From Zonotrichia leucophrys gambelii (lineage: Eukaryota; Chordata; Aves; Passeriformes; Passerellidae), in assembly GCF_028769735.1 (NCBI RefSeq), contig NC_088178.1, forward strand, positions 26,681,357-26,745,356: a DNA stretch of 64,000 bases, written 5' to 3'. The notes beneath the pieces are model-generated. The model was not told the origin of the DNA and ran no database searches. It saw only the letters and a program-made list of their open reading frames with translations. Below are positions 1-11,500 of the stretch, in pieces. The translations under genes and the position numbers were made by a program. Positions within the stretch are counted from its first letter, which is position 1. Each line of letters opens with the position of its first letter.

Positions 1-1285
1 AAAGCTGTGATGAGACAGGGAGTTGGAGCAGAGCTGGGGAGATGGTTTGTGAGGCTGAATGCCAAAACTTGGCTTCAATGACTGCAAAGTGTTTTTTTAA
101 AAAAAAACTCAGGTTCTTTAAGTAGTCTCCAAATCTCAGGAATTTGCTTGGGAAGCCCAGGACCTGCCACCAAAGCAGAGCACTGGACCAGCCAGCCCTG
201 TGCCCCTTGATTTCAGCAACAGTGGGGACAGGCACACTTCTAAACTCATGGTAAATTTTTAATTTCAAATTTTCAGTAGCAAAACTAATTTAAGACCAAA
301 CTAATTTTGTTTTTTAAAAGCACAATGTTTCAGCAGATGGAAAACACAGCTTCCCAGCCAGCACTAAGTAAGAGCACACACATCCATTTGCACTGTCTGG
401 ATTAATAAAGTGCCCAAGCCAGGCTTGAAGGCCAGATGAGTAAATAAAAAACGACAGTAAATGACAGCCATCAAGCATTCCCATCATTCAGGAGCACCGC
501 CATAATCCATAGTATCGACCACTCCTGACAACTCAGTCTGTACTGTAATGAAAAAGCTTTGAAATGACCCATCTCCAAAGGGACTTTCCACAACATCCCC
601 ACAGCTTTAGGGGACTTCTGTCCCTTTGCCTTGGTCAGAGGCAGGAAGTTGCTGCTGAGAGAGCTGTGAGCTGTGCTTTGGGAAAGGAAAACCAGAGGGT
701 TTCAGATGAGATGGACAAGAAAGAGCTGTTGGTGTTTGGTGGGGTGGTGTTCACAGGGGTCCAAGGATGAGGGAAGAGACGAGAATGTTGACTCTGTGTT
801 TCAGAAGGCTTGATTTATTATTTTATGATATATATTATATTAAAACTATACTAAAAGAATAGAAAAAAGGATTTCATCAGAAGGCTGGCTAAGAATAGAA
901 AAAGAAGAATGATAACAAAGGCTTGTGTCTCGGACAGAAAGTCCAAGCCAGCTGACTGTGATTGCCCATTAATTAGAAACAACCACATGAGACCAATCAC
1001 AGATGCACCTGTTGCATTCCACAGCAGCAGATAACCATTGTTTACATTTTGTTCCTGAGGCCTCTCAGCTTCTCAGGAGAAAAAATCCTAAGGAAAGGAT
1101 TTTCCAGAAAATATCATGGCTACAGTTTGGGGTGATGTTGATTCATCTCCCCTGGCTTCAAAGTGCCTTGATCTCAACAGCCTGGGCCTGGCTGCCATAG
1201 AGCAGGGAATCGATATCCAGAGAAGCTTCAGCCAGACCTGACATTCCGTTTTTTGTTTGTTTTTCCCTTTCTCTGTGTGTCCCAG
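1..1285 (+). other. C8A: C8A last intron (partial)
   Basis: No further C8A exon could be recognised left of 1286. The stretch holds a solo LTR at 740-1124 that ends only about 160 bases before the last exon. The rest is unique-looking AT-rich sequence. Confidence 0.6.
740..1124 (-). mobile_element. Solo LTR of a songbird-type endogenous retrovirus, with target-site duplication
   Basis: Read on the - strand the element starts TGTAGCC and ends CACCCCA, so it has TG...CA termini. It is flanked by the direct repeat gtttgg at 734-739 and 1125-1130, a 6-bp target-site duplication. It shares most of its sequence with the opposite-orientation copy at about 7146-7530, and more distantly with 14001-14725. 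Shared landmarks are an AATGTAAAC block, the CTGTGATTGGTCTCATG CCAAT-like segment, and a run of AT dinucleotides followed by AATAAATCA near the poly(A) end. No internal viral genes are present, which is the expected product of LTR-LTR recombination. Confidence 0.85.
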
Positions 1286-1437
1286 GTGGTGAGACGGACG
1301 GGCGCTGGAGCTGCTGGTCGGGCTGGTCCCCGTGCCAGGCGGGGACGGCGCGGCGCAGCCGGCACTGCTCCAACCCTGCCCCGCAGCACGGCGGGCAGCC
1401 CTGTGCTGGCAGGGACCTCCAGAGCAGAGCCTGCTGA
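1286..1437 (+). CDS. C8A: Complement C8 alpha, terminal coding exon (C-terminal TSP1 domain)
   Basis: This is the last coding exon of the C8 alpha chain, a MACPF-family subunit of the membrane attack complex. C8 alpha binds C8 beta and C8 gamma and is the first component to insert into the target membrane. A TTT/CCC-rich acceptor ending CCCAG precedes 1286. The exon enters with two bases completing a codon, then encodes about 50 residues: DGRWSCWSGWSPC, then RHCSNPAPQHGG, then a final Cys before TGA at 1435-1437. This is a thrombospondin type 1 repeat with the W-x-x-W-x-x-W C-mannosylation pattern and six cysteines, placed at the extreme C-terminus as in C8A. Its length (152 nt) and phase equal those of the last exon of C8B, its convergent paralogue. 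The other C8A exons must lie left of the window. GC content is much higher than in the flanks. C8A is preferred over another TSP1 gene because of the tail-to-tail C8B neighbour. Confidence 0.88.
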
Positions 1438-1825
1438 GAGCACAACGTGCCTGGCATGGGGAGCTCTGGAACCTGGGCTGGGCCCGAAATACTCCAGGAG
1501 TGTGATGGAATTAACCCCTGGGAGGAATCATTGACCGGGGACGCAGTTCTGCATCTGCTGGATTCACCGTGTGAAACCTGACCAAGTGCTCCCGTGGTTT
1601 TGCCCCACCAGATGTGATGGTTTTGCCCCATCAGATGTCATGCTTTTGCCCCACCAGATGAGATGGGACCTCCACCAGATGTGATGGTTTTGCCCCACCA
1701 GATGTGATGGTTTTGCCTCACCAGTGCCCAGCACCCCTGCTGCAGCACAGGAGATGCCACACAACCCACCCAAAGGAGGAGGAGCTGCCGGGTGACTGCC
1801 GGGCTGCAGCGTGTCATGAAATAAA
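1438..1825 (+). other. C8A: C8A 3' UTR with poly(A) signal
   Basis: The stretch between the C8A stop codon and an AATAAA hexamer at 1820-1825 is taken as the 3' UTR. It contains a short minisatellite (1587-1730). The hexamer is about 385 bases after the stop; a later signal cannot be excluded. Confidence 0.55.
1587..1730 (+). repeat. Degenerate 23-bp minisatellite in the C8A 3' UTR
   Basis: Five to six imperfect copies of a unit containing CCACCAGATGTGATGG and TTTTGCCC follow one another. One copy is disrupted, reading AGATGAGATGGGACCT instead. Because the period is not a multiple of three, the unit opens related peptide-like frames on both strands; none is a gene. Confidence 0.85.
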
Positions 1826-2098
1826 TTCACTGCGAGTGTTTACACAACTGAGCTTGACTCCCAGGCAGTTTATGTATTTTCCTTTGGGAAACACAGGAAA
1901 AGCTCACCATCCATGCAGTTGGTATTGACATATGTACCACGAAACTTTTGTAAGTTGGCACTGTCAGATCTGTAAGTCCAGCATATTGGCCAGGGCTGCC
2001 TTGGCAGCAAAGCCATATGCTGCTCTGCATGGAGAAGGCTTCAGCCTAAAGATGCTGAAGCATCCTTTCAGAATGTAAGCTCAAGCTGATGAGGATTT

Positions 2099-2128
2099 TT
2101 AAATAAATAAATAAATAAATAAATAAAG
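2099..2128. repeat. (AAAT)n microsatellite
   Basis: Seven consecutive AAAT units are visible. Confidence 0.9.
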
Positions 2129-4620
2129 CAATAAATAGAGAGGCTCGAAGGCAACCGTTGGGCAGAGGATGTTCCCACACAAGCAAAGGCTTTTCCTCTG
2201 TAAGATCAGTGATGAATTGACTATTAGCACGCAGGCATTTTATCTCCCAGGCACACAGAGCCTGAGAAGATGCTAACAGGCTGCTTGATTTAAGGGGCTT
2301 TTTTGAATGTGAGACGTAAATCTCAGCACAAGAATGCACACAGTATTGAACTGTGTCCAGAGAGCAGGGAGAGAGCCTGCAGCTCCCTGTTCTTAATGAA
2401 CTGCCACAAAAACCTGGGATGGACGGGAGGCCAATGGCACTTCATTTTACTGAGCTTTTCATTGGAGGGGGAGAAGGGGGGGAAAAAAAGCCCTGAGAAG
2501 GAATCAGGCATTATGAACAACAACAGCACCAAAACCTCAAAGCACAAAGCAGCCCTTCTGTAGGCATTTGAATGGAGAGGGGGAGCAGAAAGGAATGGTG
2601 GTTTAGTGAAAGAAATTGCTCAGGTGCTTGGAAATGCTTGTTTTTCAACTGTGTGTCAGTGGGGATTTACAGGCTGACACTCAGCTGATGTAAATCAGTG
2701 TTGCCCCTTCACTGCAGCTGATTTATGGCACCTGAAGACCTGGCCCCATATTTTCTTTTGTGGGCATGTTTGCCAAAGGCCAATTTTTTCACCACTATTT
2801 TTTTTGCTTGTAAATGAAACTAGGGGCTGAAAACAACAAACCATGCTGTCTCAGCCCCTGAGATGGATTGTTCTGTGAAAAAATCCCTTTGCTGGGGGGC
2901 AAAGCTGTGGCCTTTTGGGCCAACCTTGCTATTCCAGGTGAAGGAGCTGTTCACCCAGAGAGGAATTTGCTCCCAAGGGTTTGAATTTGGGGTCTTCTGT
3001 GTTAGGAAATGCAGCAGCATGAAGCATCCATGGATCAGTGTGACTTGGACATCCAAAGAAATGTGAAATGTAGGATCACAACAGGTGGTTTAATGAATTT
3101 TCTTTGGCATTAGGCTGCCTGGTTATGTGGGAACATGAGACAAGGCTCTTACACCAAGGACTGGTTTGGATCACAAGCAATTCTTACCTTTACATCGACT
3201 TCTTAGGACTCAGGAAAATGCCTGCAAGTAAATGAGTACAAAGTCACCTCAGTCGGAAAACCAAATATGCTTCTTTTTTGACCAGAGGGGAGAAATTAAT
3301 GAACAGAAAGATCTGATGCCTTGGAGGCTGGGAAAAGATGGGGCCTGCAGGAAAACAACCTGCATCCTCAGCTTTTAGAGCTGTTTCTGAAAGGGTAAAT
3401 CACAGAAGAACCACCCAAAAAAAAAAAAAAAAAAGAAATAATAATTCCAAGTGATTAAAGAAACTGCATGCAAAATCCCACCACGAAACATATAAATAAA
3501 AGCAGAAAAGCTATGTTTTGCCTGCAATTGTTCATTTTCCTCACCTCACAGCCCAAGGCACTGAGACACAAACCCAAGGGCTTCCTCCAAACACCAAAGG
3601 CAGGTGGGGAGTGCCCCTCTCCTCCCTTTCCACCCCAGGGCTCAAACATCCACATGCTGAAACCCAGGAGCAGTGAAGCTGAAGTCAGAAGAAAGGAAGA
3701 AGCTGCCTGTAAGGTCTAGGGGAAAAAAAAAAGATTATGAGCAATTACACATTTACAATGGCAGTGGAAGAAGCTAATATATCTCATGCTGAAGTGGGCA
3801 GCAGGAGAGTTGTGCAAGATGAGATAAGCAGCAAAAATGTACGTTTCTTAGTTAAACTAAAAGCTTGGAGGGTACAATAAAACACTGCAGTTCCACCCGG
3901 GTTTTAATGAATGGATTTTCCCCTCTTGCACACTGCCATACATTTGATATAGTTATTTATCCTATATATTTCTGGAGGCATATTTCCCAGGAGACCTTGT
4001 TTATCTGGCTCATAAGCACATGATGGATGTGTGGCGCTTTGGATAAATGGTATCACAATCAGATATTTTTATGGATATAGGCAAACTGGGTTATTAACAA
4101 AGGAAGGGCAGAGAGGAACCAGCACGCAGAAGAAAATAGGGAATGATTGATGACAATACACCTGAGGTTGCAAGGTGTAGGCTCCAGATAACCAGCTAAC
4201 AGCAGAGGAGATAAGGGCAGTGCTTGAGACAGAGCTGTTTCCTACCTCAGGGTCAATGTCACATCAGCTGCCCCAATGTCCCTCTGAGCCTGGCAGTTTG
4301 AGCAGGCAAAATTCCCTGGCAGGAGCAGCTCAAAAATTGCTGCCTTCCCTTTTTATAAATTGGAATGCACAGGCAGATACAAAACTCTTAATCCCACCAG
4401 AAAAACCTGAAACAAAAGAAATTCCCTGTTCTGGTGAGTCTGGGGAGGGACTTGCATTGGTGGTGCTGCCCTATCGTGTCCACCACAGTGGGACCTGTGG
4501 TGCTGCACCACAAATAAATAACAATATCGGTTTATAATGGTAATAATTGCTGTATTCAACTCTAGCTTTTTGATTTACAGAAACAGGAGGAATTAAAATG
4601 GGATATAAAAGGAAGATAAA

Positions 4621-5185
4621 TATTGCTGGCCGGGGGCTCTGTACAAATCACAAACAGGGCAGGACTGCTGTGGAACATGCCTTGAGCTGTTTTATTTTTC
4701 AGCATCAGTCTCATTATATGGTTGTGACGATGGGAAGATGCCAGCAGCTCACATCACAGGCAGCAAACCAAGAACTTAATGTTACAACTCACTTTATAAG
4801 TTTTGTGACCAATCACACAAAGCAAAAGCACATTGACAGTAGTTCTATCCAATCACCATTAGCACACATACCTTTGGTTAAAACAATGCTTGCTTATTTT
4901 GATTACAATACTTGTAACCCTTAAAACACAACGCACAGAGCTCCATTATTAAGCCTTAACCTTCCTAATATCTTGCTAGATAAACTTTTCTGTAGCTTAG
5001 AGAGTTATTCTAGACAAGCGTTAATACACAGACCTTTGTTCTATTTGCCCTTGCTTTTCCACAGTTTAAATAATTTTTCTGCTGACCAATCTCATGGCTG
5101 CTGCTTAGCTCTAATCACAGTTCTACTGTCTGAGGCCTGCCTTTTGCAGCTTTCCCAAAACCCTCTGATTTTGTAGATTCCCACA
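4621..5185 (-). mobile_element. Solo LTR, ERVK-like, with 6-bp target-site duplication
   Basis: On the - strand the element begins TGTGGGAATC. It carries ATTGG (inverted CCAAT) boxes, a TATA-like ACTTATAAAG and, near its end, AATAAAAC, which is a typical LTR promoter and poly(A) layout. The direct repeat gataaa occurs at 4615-4620 and 5186-5191, immediately outside the element; an added t extends the match. No gag, pol or env remains. Assignment to the ERVK class rests on the 6-bp duplication and overall layout and is an inference. The exact inner boundary (…CAGCA or …CAGCAATA) is uncertain by a few bases. Confidence 0.75.
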
Positions 5186-7145
5186 GATAAATCTGCAGGC
5201 ATGATTTGACCTGAAATCTGGCAGCTCTTCAGCCACCAGGTAAAACCAGGAGTTTGGAATCTGGGGACTGCTGATACCTCTGCATGGCCTTTCTGGGTAG
5301 CTTCCAACAAAACAGCTCAGTGTGGCAGAGAACCTGGGCAGGAACAGCTACATCCATCCACAAAAGTGGGAAGAGCAGCATGATAAAGCAATTTAGCAAT
5401 GCTGAGTTTGCAAAGCCCCAGCTGCAGCCTGGACGATGTTCCAGCCTCACAGGTGAAGTCTCTGTGTGATGTGACACCACAGGCAGCACATGAATCCAGG
5501 CTGGAAAGCACTCCAGCTTCCCACTGCTGAAGGAGATGTTAGAGTGGTGAGATTCCAGCTGTTTTTGTGCTGGGAAAGCTGGATGAGGCCATCACAACTC
5601 ACCTGAAATACCTTCCTGGGAGTTCCCAAAGCCAGGATAACCCAGCAGCAATGCCTTCAAGCAGGGAGGTACAAATAAATAACAGCCTCTCCATGTTTAT
5701 CCTCTTCTTTTCCTCATGCAAACTTGTGAAAACACAACATGGGATGCAGGAGAGCCCAGTGAGAGGAGAATCTTCAGCAGAGGAATGAGCTGGAGCACTG
5801 CTGAACACGTGCCCTCACACCAGGGTTATTAATCTGAACTTACACAGGGAGGGAGAGTTAGGAACACCAGTAAAAGATGGTACCAAAATTTAATGCCAAC
5901 CAAAATGAAACAATAAAAGCTTCAGCATAGTATTTTTTATTGCCCTCCAGGTTATAATAAATCATTAGTTAGGTGAATCAAAGCACAGAATCACAAGGAC
6001 AAGATAAAGTTATGTCCTTTATGAGAGGTTTCAAAGCCTACAGGCTGAATATTCAGCAGCTGCTGAACTCACACTTCAGTCAGACTATCCTGATGATCTT
6101 GATGATTGTCAAACCTCTCCTCTCTTCCTCAAAAAAAACAAAAAAAAAAAAGCAAAAACTCAAATATACAAACTCAGGTACTGTCACCACTTCAAAAAAA
6201 TCTGTGTTTTTCTGGTTTGGGAACAACAGTCCCAAGTCAGGTCACTGCACTTGGCTGTCCTTGCCACAGCAGTGAAGAGAGGCACCACTGCTGTGTGTTT
6301 AACCAGCTGGATGATCAGGAAAGGTGGTTAAATTTACAAAAGCCACTTGACTCATCTGAGAAATGTCCTTAATCAGATTACAGCGGTGATTCTCCAGAAG
6401 GGCAGGCAATGACACTGCATTTTGTGTCCTCAGAGGTGAACCATGCTCAGGGTCCTCCTCTCCAGAGCTTCTACTGCAAAAAAACCTGCAAAAACCCTTC
6501 AAAAAACCTGGAGGAATACCCTCCTTCACACAAGCACTGACCCCTTTGACCATGACCCAAAACAGAATCTCTTGGCAAATTTCCACCACACAAAAGATAT
6601 TGCAGCTACAGAGTGGAAAAGGGAAATGTTTTGGGTTGGCAGCTAAATGATGAAGGCCGTAATGAGCACAGAGCCCTCTTGTTTTACATATGCAATGTGC
6701 TCTGCCTTTCTTCAAGCTGTCACAGGAGCCCTGTGGATAAGTGTGGAGGCGGCATGAGGGCTACAACTAAATGCATGTTCCATTGTTCAGGTGTCAGGGA
6801 GCCTGAGCTGCTCGCACAGGAATTGCATTCAGACAACGTCAGTCTGAAAGGAAGGGAAGGGATGATGCCAGCCCACCAGCACCAGCCCCGCTAAAAACCC
6901 CTCAGAAGAAGAGTTTGACCTTGCAGATGTGTTAGAAGACTCACAGCACTCATGAGCAACTTTGCACTGGTGGAATTGCCTTTTGGAGCAAAGCTGTGGC
7001 TGGTTATTTCACAGCAGGCCCAACCAAATGCCTTCACAAAAATCATTTACCACCAATAAACCTTCAGGAGGCAAGTCCCTAGAAGGATGCAGGCTGATGA
7101 AATGGTGCACAGTGCTGTAAAGCTCCTCTGTTGTTACACCTGGAC

Positions 7146-7530
7146 TGTGATATGTCGCAGCCATATTTTATGGAAAATCCTTTCCTTAGTATTTTTCCTT
7201 CTGAGAAGCTGAGAGGCCTCAGGAACAAAATGTAAACATTGATTATCTGCTGCTGTGGAATGCAACAGGTGCATCTGTGATTGGTCTCATGTGGTTGTTT
7301 CTAATTAATGGCCAATCACACTCAGCTGGCTCGGACACAGAGCCCAAGCCACAAACCTTTGTTATCATTCCTTTCTATTCTTAGCTAGCCTTCTGATGAA
7401 ATCCATTCTTCTATTCTTTTAGTATAGTTTTAGTATAATATATATCATAAAATAATAAATCAGCCTTCTGAAACATGGAGTCAGATCCTCATCTCTTCCC
7501 TCATCCAAGAACCCCTGTGAACAGGTCACA
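7146..7530 (+). mobile_element. Solo LTR, same family as 740-1124, opposite orientation
   Basis: From TGTGATATG onward the sequence follows the reverse complement of 740-1124 closely. Common segments are GGAAAATCCTTTCCTTAG, GAGAAGCTGAGAGGCCTCAG and the AATAATAAATCAG poly(A) block. A clear target-site duplication was not seen, so the outer ends are approximate. Confidence 0.8.
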
Positions 7531-7749
7531 GCGATGCACAGCCCCAGGGATGGTAATAAAAGGCAAACCAGTTTGTGTCTTTTCACAGTGAACTCTCTCT
7601 GAGTCAGATATCCCACCCTGGGTGGACCCAGCAGCAGCTGGAATACTGGATTTCATGGGATCAGACTTGTTAACCACAGCTTGTCTGGGGCAAGCACAGC
7701 TACTAAGGGCAGAAGACCTCAGGGGATGTGCAGACAGCTTTTTCAAAAT

Positions 7750-7882
7750 GTTCCATTTGTCCCAGAGAAGCTGTGGCTGCCCCTGGATCCCTGGAAGTGT
7801 CCAGGGCCAGGCTGGACAAAGCTTTGAGCACCCTGGGATAGTAGAAGCTGTCCCTGCCATGGTAGGGGTGGGAACAGAACAA
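7750..7882 (+). mobile_element. CR1 LINE fragment
   Basis: The stretch carries CR1 hallmarks: CAGAGAAGCTGTGGCTGCCC, then GTGTCCAGGGCCAGGCTGG, then AGCACCCTGGGATAGT. It is truncated at both ends and lacks the terminal 8-mer repeats. Confidence 0.7.
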
Positions 7883-7962
7883 TAAATTGTGAGGGCAGGG
7901 TAGTGAGGCACAGTGGCTCTAAATGTCACATTAGATGCTGCTGTGCTCATTGAGATTTAGGC

Positions 7963-7968
7963 TTTAAT
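7963..7968 (-). promoter_or_regulatory. C8B: Candidate C8B poly(A) signal (ATTAAA)
   Basis: TTTAAT on the + strand gives ATTAAA on the - strand about 400 bases after the C8B stop. It is the first plausible hexamer downstream; no AATAAA on the - strand lies closer. Confidence 0.4.
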
Positions 7969-8367
7969 GTGCTGGATTTTGCTGCACACGACACAGGAGC
8001 TGTGCATCAGTGCACACCCTGCTGCACGTGAGATCAAAGTGTCTCCTCTTATCTCACAGGAACCTTCATCAACAAGACAGTACAATTTGAAATCATGCAG
8101 CTACCAAATGCAGACAGAGATAAAGCTTGTCTCATTTAGCCCATTGCAACAAACACAGGGAAAAGGCAAAATACTGAGGTCAGTAAGCACATTGAATCCC
8201 ACAGGACAATGCACATCCAAAGGTGTGGCTCCTGACACCCTCCCAGCTCCCAGTGTCTCCTGGAATGTTTCTGATTTGGGTGAGATCCACGGGCAGAGCA
8301 AGGCCAGCTCAGCCAGTGAGGTGATGCTTTCCCAAGCAGTCTGGCCATCAGTTTTGTGTGATTCCTC

Positions 8368-8519
8368 CTAGCAAGGGACAGTCTCAGAGTCTGGCCCTGA
8401 GCAGGAGGAGCCACCATTCTGAGGGGCAGGGTTGTTGCACTGTCTCCTCCTCGTCCTCTGCCCTCCTGAACACGGGGACCAGCTGGCCCAGCACCCCCAG
8501 CCTCCATTGACAGCAGCAT
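8368..8519 (-). CDS. C8B: C8B exon 13: C-terminal TSP1 repeat and stop
   Basis: The acceptor CTTTTCCAG precedes [17 protein letters not shown], then [27 protein letters not shown] and TAG at 8370-8368. W-x-x-W-x-x-C and the cysteine pattern define a TSP1 repeat. Length and phase match the last exon of C8A. Confidence 0.95.
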
Positions 8520-11500
8520 CTGGAAAAGAAACAACAAAGCTGGAAAGGAGCAGCAGAAATAAGCAGCTTTCCATGGGAAGAGCTGTCAGCTCCCATGAAT
8601 TGTATCTGAATTTGACTCTGCCCCTGTCCACGTCACTAACAATGCACCAGAGTCATTAACAATGAGGGATTGTTTCAGAGGTGTTAATTCTCTATGCAGC
8701 ATTCCTGGTGTTTGTTCAAACTACAAGTCAGGTAGACATGAAAGGCAATTAGCTTTATATTTGCTTGAAGGATGTTTCTCTTTGTCTTAATCCAAGCCTA
8801 GATAGGAAACAGAGCAACTAAACTTGTCTCAGCCACATTTTGAGGTGGTAGGGGCAGGGTTAGCACTTCAGCGAACAACAGCTTGACTATTCAGCTTTCC
8901 CTCCATTGCTTTTCCTATTACACTGATTCTTCTGGACCCTGAGCATGTGAGTGACATAAATTCAAAATACTGAGGATCACGGAGGCAACACATGAAAGGA
9001 GGAAATGGGAGCGAGAAATGAAGTTACAGTGTTGACAAATGGATGGATGTGAGCTTTGGGAGGCTTGGATGTGACTGTGAGTGTGAAAAACAGACTGAAG
9101 CAAGGTGCCAGTGACTCCACCATTCAAGGCTCCATGGACTGCCTTAGAAATACCCAAAAATTTACCCCCAAAAATTGTTCAGAGAAATCTTGGCTTAAAG
9201 TGCATTTCAGCCTGGCTCAGTTTGGACACAGCCATGCAGAATGAGTGCTGGGTAAGGCTGTAAACAAAGCCAGTGATAAATGCACTGTATCAAATTGTGG
9301 GTTGGTGCCAGAGCTCTGGGTGCTGGGATCTGGTATTATTTAGCATCTAAATTAATGAGCTGGAAGAAGTAAACAAAATGATTAAATTCATAGATGATCC
9401 TAAACTAGAAGGAGTTAAGAACATCAGTCAGGAGGCAGCGGAGACATAAAGTGACCAAGAAGCATTAATAAATGCTTCAAAACAGAATAATAAGATTTTA
9501 AGATTAAAATGCACGGTAGCATATCTGGTGGAGAACAGTTTGCAGCATGCTGGCTTTATCAAAGGGAAAAACTTAGGAAACCAAGCTGTTTCCTAAGGAG
9601 GAGACCTGAGGCCTTCCAGGGATTGTAAATCAGCCAGGAATTCCTATTTTGATCCAATTGCAAGGCATGTACATGCAAAAATAAACCCACCCCTCTCAAG
9701 AGGGCACAGAAATTCAGAAGAGGGCAGGGAAAATACATCTGTCCCCTTTGCAGGGGTGCACTGGGCTGGCATCAGTCCCCTGGACACCCTGGCCAGCCCT
9801 GGCACAGCTGGGATTGTTCTGGGCCCCTCTCACCTCTGCTCCTGCTGATCTCACAGGCGCTGCCCCTGCTGCCCAGGGGACACAGGCACTCACACTCTGC
9901 TCCTGCAAGCAAGCACAGCACAGATGGGGGAGTTACACACCTGGAGAGAGACACATTTCCCAGCACTTCTCCCCAGCACTTCATCTTCTGGGAGCAAGGG
10001 ACAGGGGGGGAAATGGCATCATTTTTCTGCAGTGCTGAAGGGATCAATACCAATAACCAGGGGAGCAGTGGCTGCCCTGCACCCCCTCTCACCTCCCCTG
10101 ACATTTGTTCCTGAGGCAGCTCTGCCTCAGACTCACTGCTGCAATTCCACAAGCCAGGGGACCACAGAGTCCTCCTGCTCTTCTGCAAAGAGGTCACAGA
10201 ATCCTGGAATGGTTTGGGTTGGGAGGGACCCTAAAGCTCATCCCACCCCCTGACAAGGGCAGGGACACCTTACACTGTCCCAGGTGCTCCAATCCCCATC
10301 CAGCCTGGCCTTGGGCACTTCCACGGATGCAGCAGCCACAGCTTCTCTGGGCACCCTGTGCCAGGGCCTGCCCACCCTCACAGGCAGGAATTCCTTCCCA
10401 ACACCTCATCTAATCCTGCATTCCCTGTGGCCTCCTCTGGACTCATTCCAGCAGCTCCTCTTAGCATTTGGGGTTTCAGACCTGGACGCAGCCCTGCACG
10501 TGGAGAAAGCTCCTGATAAAGAACAAACTGCAGCATCAAGAAAGAGCAACCAGGACAGGAATACCCAAACTTGGCTTTGTGGCAGAGGAAAAGCCCAATA
10601 TCCCAGCTCAGGCTGCCCAGGGATGTGCATCCCATGTCAGGAAACTGGAGAAGAGTTCCCACTTAGGAAAATACATGGTCATTGAAAACCTTTGCTGAGG
10701 AGCTCCTAAATGAAATACTAACCTGGAATCAGCTCCCACAAAGTTATTTAAACAAAGGTCACCATGAGACAAATGCTTGAAGTGCTACAATCAGCTGCTG
10801 GTACCTGAAGTGATCATTTCTGCATTAAATACAATTTGATGATAACAATGCTCATCAGGACTTTTGCAGATGCAGATTGGAATTAGGCACTTGACAAAAT
10901 GGTCCCTTTGTTAGAAGCTCTCATCACATCATATATCCCTTGTTTAGGCAGAGCAGTTTTCATTCAATTTATTTTTCCCCTTCATTTTTTAAATCACAGC
11001 CTGCTTACAGAGAAGGACAGCTTCTATCAGAAACAGGGGGAGGTGGTAGTGGTGGTGATCACTGTGCTTGGCACTTATATGAGGCTTTTCATCTTCAAAA
11101 CCCTTTTACAAACACTAATTAATGCTGAGACAGTAGTTGCTTCTCCAGGAGGATGGAAGCAATCTTAAAATCAAAAGGAGGAGACTTAGAGATGTCAAGG
11201 ATTTTTTTTAAATGCATAACTGGGAAGTAACAAATTTTTCTTTAAACTGATACAGATAATGGTTATTCCCATGACAAAGACACATCCCTTGGCTTTACTG
11301 CCTTTACTTACCAGGACTCTAAAAACACAGCAACTTTATAAACACAGAGTAATTCCCTGATAAAGAAATGACAGGAAAAACTGAAGAGCAACTTGCTTGC
11401 CACATGCTGCCCACAAATTCCCAACTAATTTCCTTATCACTCTCTACATCCCTCTGGAAGGTGCCTGTGCTCAGGTGGGGTTGGGCTCTTTCTCCAGGCA

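Larger units (their letters stand above)
1826..7962. other. Intergenic region between convergent C8A and C8B
   Basis: No exon of either neighbour and no other gene was recognised. The region contains an (AAAT)n tract, a poly(A) run at about 3416-3434, the solo LTR at 4621-5185, the LTR at 7146-7530 and a CR1 piece at about 7750-7880. The rest (about 2.2-4.6 kb and 5.2-7.1 kb) shows only short unsupported open frames. Confidence 0.6.

Noticed and set aside
1564..1830. Repetitive peptide frame with GQNHHIWW-like repeats
   Set aside because: It is only the translation of the 23-bp minisatellite in the C8A 3' UTR.
7146..7530. 6-bp target-site duplication for this LTR
   Set aside because: No matching flanks could be found at the aligned ends, so the boundaries remain approximate.
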